From assembly GCA_003526065.1 (NCBI GenBank), contig DQBD01000075.1, positions 1-7,781 on the forward strand: DNA of 7,781 bases. Reading direction: 5' to 3'. The notes below the pieces were generated by a model. The model saw nothing but the letters and a program-made list of their open reading frames with translations, was not told where the DNA came from and did not search any database. Each line of letters begins with the position of its first letter. Within the stretch, counting starts at the first letter, position 1. The position numbers and the translations under genes are program-made. This document shows positions 5,968 through 7,781 of the stretch, piece by piece. This DNA is from Gammaproteobacteria bacterium. Lineage in GTDB: Bacteria > Pseudomonadota > Gammaproteobacteria > Immundisolibacterales > Immundisolibacteraceae.

Positions 5968-7781
5968 GGTGGGTCGGCCGGCACATGCAGCAGCGGGTGG
6001 GGTGCGGCCGGCGTCTGGAAGTGGATGCTCGCGACCGTGTCCGACAGGGCACGCAGCAGGTACTCGCCGCGGGCCAGGAACTGATCCAGGGCGGCCGCGT
6101 CGAGACCCTGGTCGCCGGTGAAGGTGGTCAGGTCAAGCAGGCGCAGGCGGCTGGTTGCTTCCAGTGCCAGGCGGCCGGCGGTGTCCAGGCGCACGCCGTC
6201 GCTGCCGTGGGGGAGGGCGGCGAGATGGGTCTCGATAGCGCGCAACTGGGCGGCCAGGCTGCGCGGCTGACGCTGGTCGAGCAGCAGCAGCTCCAGGGCC
6301 ACGGTCGTTTCGGGGCGTTGCTGGCGGTGGCGACGGAAGGCCGGCATCGCGTCGCAGAAGGCCAGCGCGGCGTCCAGCCGTGGTGGGCTGGCGGCGTCAC
6401 ACAGGAGACTGCGCAGCACCACGCCAAGGTTCTGGCCGCGCTCGATGCAGCGGCCCAGTTCCAGGAAATGCCAGCCGGTGTCATGTTCGAGCGCGTCGTG
6501 CAGCGCGCCTGCGAGTGCCAGCAGGGCCTGCAGCTGGCGCTGGCTGGTGACCGCCAGGCGTTCGACAGGTTCGCTGGGGTCGGCGGGCGTCGGAGGCCAG
6601 GGGGCGTCGGTCAGCAGGTGCAGGGCGTCCTCCGGCAGGCGCTCGCGCACCGCTTCGGTCGCCTGGCCGAGCGCCTGCAGGTTGAAGGCCACGCCCCCGG
6701 GGTGCTGGGCGTCGGTCAGCAGATCGAGAAACCGGTGCGGCAGGGTCTCGGGGGCCGCCTGTGTGGCGGCGCCCGGATGGTTGGCGGTCAGGCGGCCCAG
6801 GGTCTGCACCAGGGCCTGCAGCCGCTGCGTGGTCCATGGCGCCGGCATGCTGTCGGCCAGCGGGTCCAGGGTCAGGCGCAGCAGACGCAGGGCGGCGATG
6901 GCCCGCTCCAGGTAGCGTCCGGCCCAGAACAGGTTTTCGGCCGCGCGTCGCGGCAGCTCGCCGTGGGCCATCCCCGCAGGTGGCGTCGCCGGCAGCTGCA
7001 TCGTTTCGGGTTCGGGCTCGCTGGCCAGGACCCACACGTCCTTGCCCATGGCGCCGGCCTGGTTGCTGATGAACAGCGTGTCGGCTTGTGGCGCCGTGCG
7101 TGCGAACCCGCCGGGCAACACCCGGTAGGCGTCGTTGCCGGCGGTCAGAAAGGCGCGCAGCAGTACCGGGCGCTGTTGCAGCTGCTGGTCGACGAACGAG
7201 GGCGCCGGTCGCGGCATGATGGCGGTCTGGGCCACAAACTGGGCCGGCTGCGCGCGCAGCCGGTCACGCCACATGTCCCGTTCCCGACGGCTGAGGTTTG
7301 CTCCGAAAACCGAGCGCTCGTCGACGCGCCGCTGCAGGCGCTTGATGACCAACTGTGGCAGGTGTTCGAGCACGTAGGACAGGTGCTGTGGGTCACCGCA
7401 CCAGTAGCTGTCCACGCTCGGCAGGCGCAGTTCCTCGCCCAGGAAGTGCCGTGCCAGGGCCGGCAGGTAGGCACCCAGGGCCGGGTTTTCCAGCACGCCG
7501 CTGCCGAGCGGGTTGACGACGCTGACCTGGCGCCGGCGCGCGGCTTCCACCAGTCCCGGTACGCCGAGGAAGGAGTCGGGGCGCAGTTCCAGCGGGTCGC
7601 ACCAGGCGTCGTCGACGCGCCGCCACAGCACATCCACCGGCGTCAGGCCCTCGAGCGCGCGCAGGTGCAGGCGTCCGCCGCGCATCACCAGATCCGAGCC
7701 TTCGACCAGCTGCAGGCCGAGCAGGCCGGCCAGCTGGGCCTGTTCGTAGTAGGTCTCGTTGTGTGGCCCCGGCGTGAGCAG
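5964..7781 (-). CDS. Circularly permuted ATP-grasp / alpha-E fusion protein, 5'-partial
   Basis: The frame runs off the right edge, so the N terminus is missing; 605 residues are visible. Visible residues 1 to about 270 are the C-terminal part of a type 2 circularly permuted ATP-grasp domain (COG2308): LLTPGPHNETYYE at the edge, LRRVDD-like WRRVDDAWCDPLELR, NPLGSGVLENPAL, YWCGDPQHL, SVFGANLS, and PVLLRAF with YRVLPGGFAR. From about 275 to 595 it is an alpha-E domain (COG2307, DUF403), opening with LPRRAAENLFWAGRYLERA; ENLFW is at 282-286. Fused proteins of this type are usually about 830-870 residues, so roughly 230-260 residues probably lie beyond the window. A GTG at 7688 exists but is internal, since the homology continues upstream to the edge. 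ATP-grasp enzymes ligate a carboxylate to an amine through an acyl-phosphate; substrates of this family are unknown. The gene heads, or is early in, the coupled operon with the transglutaminase and HugZ-like genes. Confidence 0.92.
   Translation of the reverse strand: MLTPGPHNETYYEQAQLAGLLGLQLVEGSDLVMRGGRLHLRALEGLTPVDVLWRRVDDAWCDPLELRPDSFLGVPGLVEAARRRQVSVVNPLGSGVLENPALGAYLPALARHFLGEELRLPSVDSYWCGDPQHLSYVLEHLPQLVIKRLQRRVDERSVFGANLSRRERDMWRDRLRAQPAQFVAQTAIMPRPAPSFVDQQLQQRPVLLRAFLTAGNDAYRVLPGGFARTAPQADTLFISNQAGAMGKDVWVLASEPEPETMQLPATPPAGMAHGELPRRAAENLFWAGRYLERAIAALRLLRLTLDPLADSMPAPWTTQRLQALVQTLGRLTANHPGAATQAAPETLPHRFLDLLTDAQHPGGVAFNLQALGQATEAVRERLPEDALHLLTDAPWPPTPADPSEPVERLAVTSQRQLQALLALAGALHDALEHDTGWHFLELGRCIERGQNLGVVLRSLLCDAASPPRLDAALAFCDAMPAFRRHRQQRPETTVALELLLLDQRQPRSLAAQLRAIETHLAALPHGSDGVRLDTAGRLALEATSRLRLLDLTTFTGDQGLDAAALDQFLARGEYLLRALSDTVASIHFQTPAAPHPLLHVPADPP

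Noticed and set aside
5125..6084. Long open frame on the plus strand opposite the transglutaminase gene
   Set aside because: Composition is Gly, Ala, Val and Arg rich with no motif, and the opposite strand carries an unmistakable transglutaminase.

Overview
The window is GC-rich (about two thirds by eye) and densely coding. Its features are compatible with a gammaproteobacterium: a short DUF445 protein coupled to a GGDEF protein, a meta-cleavage-type hydrolase, and an ATP-grasp/alpha-E fusion followed by a transglutaminase. The sequence does not fix genus or family. I see no tRNA, rRNA, CRISPR, insertion sequence or phage gene, and no stretch over about 300 bases without a gene.

Left block, plus strand (1-2673). 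A membrane-anchored diguanylate cyclase (14-1177, frame open to the left edge) shares an ATGA stop/start with a short DUF445 membrane protein (1174-1761). After 57 bases comes an alpha/beta hydrolase (1819-2673) of the meta-cleavage-product hydrolase group, with a complete Ser-Asp-His triad and a strong Shine-Dalgarno sequence. It converges on the tetR-type gene. The 88-base gap between them holds a 44-base, 17-pair hairpin.

Middle block, minus strand (2762-4292). A fumarylacetoacetate hydrolase-fold enzyme (3489-4292) is followed by a TetR-family regulator (2762-3385). The 103 bases between them contain a good sigma70-like promoter (TTGCAA-17-TAACAT) and a 16-base near-palindrome just downstream of the expected transcription start, which is the layout of an autorepressed regulator.

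Right block, minus strand (4355-7781). Three genes are joined by 4-base overlaps: a circularly permuted ATP-grasp/alpha-E fusion (5' end beyond the right edge), a transglutaminase-like protease-fold protein with an intact Cys-His-Asp triad, and a HugZ-like FMN split-barrel/DUF2470 protein. The first two belong to a recognised but functionally obscure bacterial association, predicted from comparative genomics to form and process amide or peptide bonds. The coupled HugZ-like protein is the less expected partner.

How they may work together: the hydrolase and the FAH-fold enzyme could act one after the other in cleaving ring-fission products, with the TetR protein as local sensor. The right block looks like a separate, constitutively coupled pathway of unknown product. 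The most interesting signals are that coupled operon and the tetR promoter/operator; neither proves a new system by itself.
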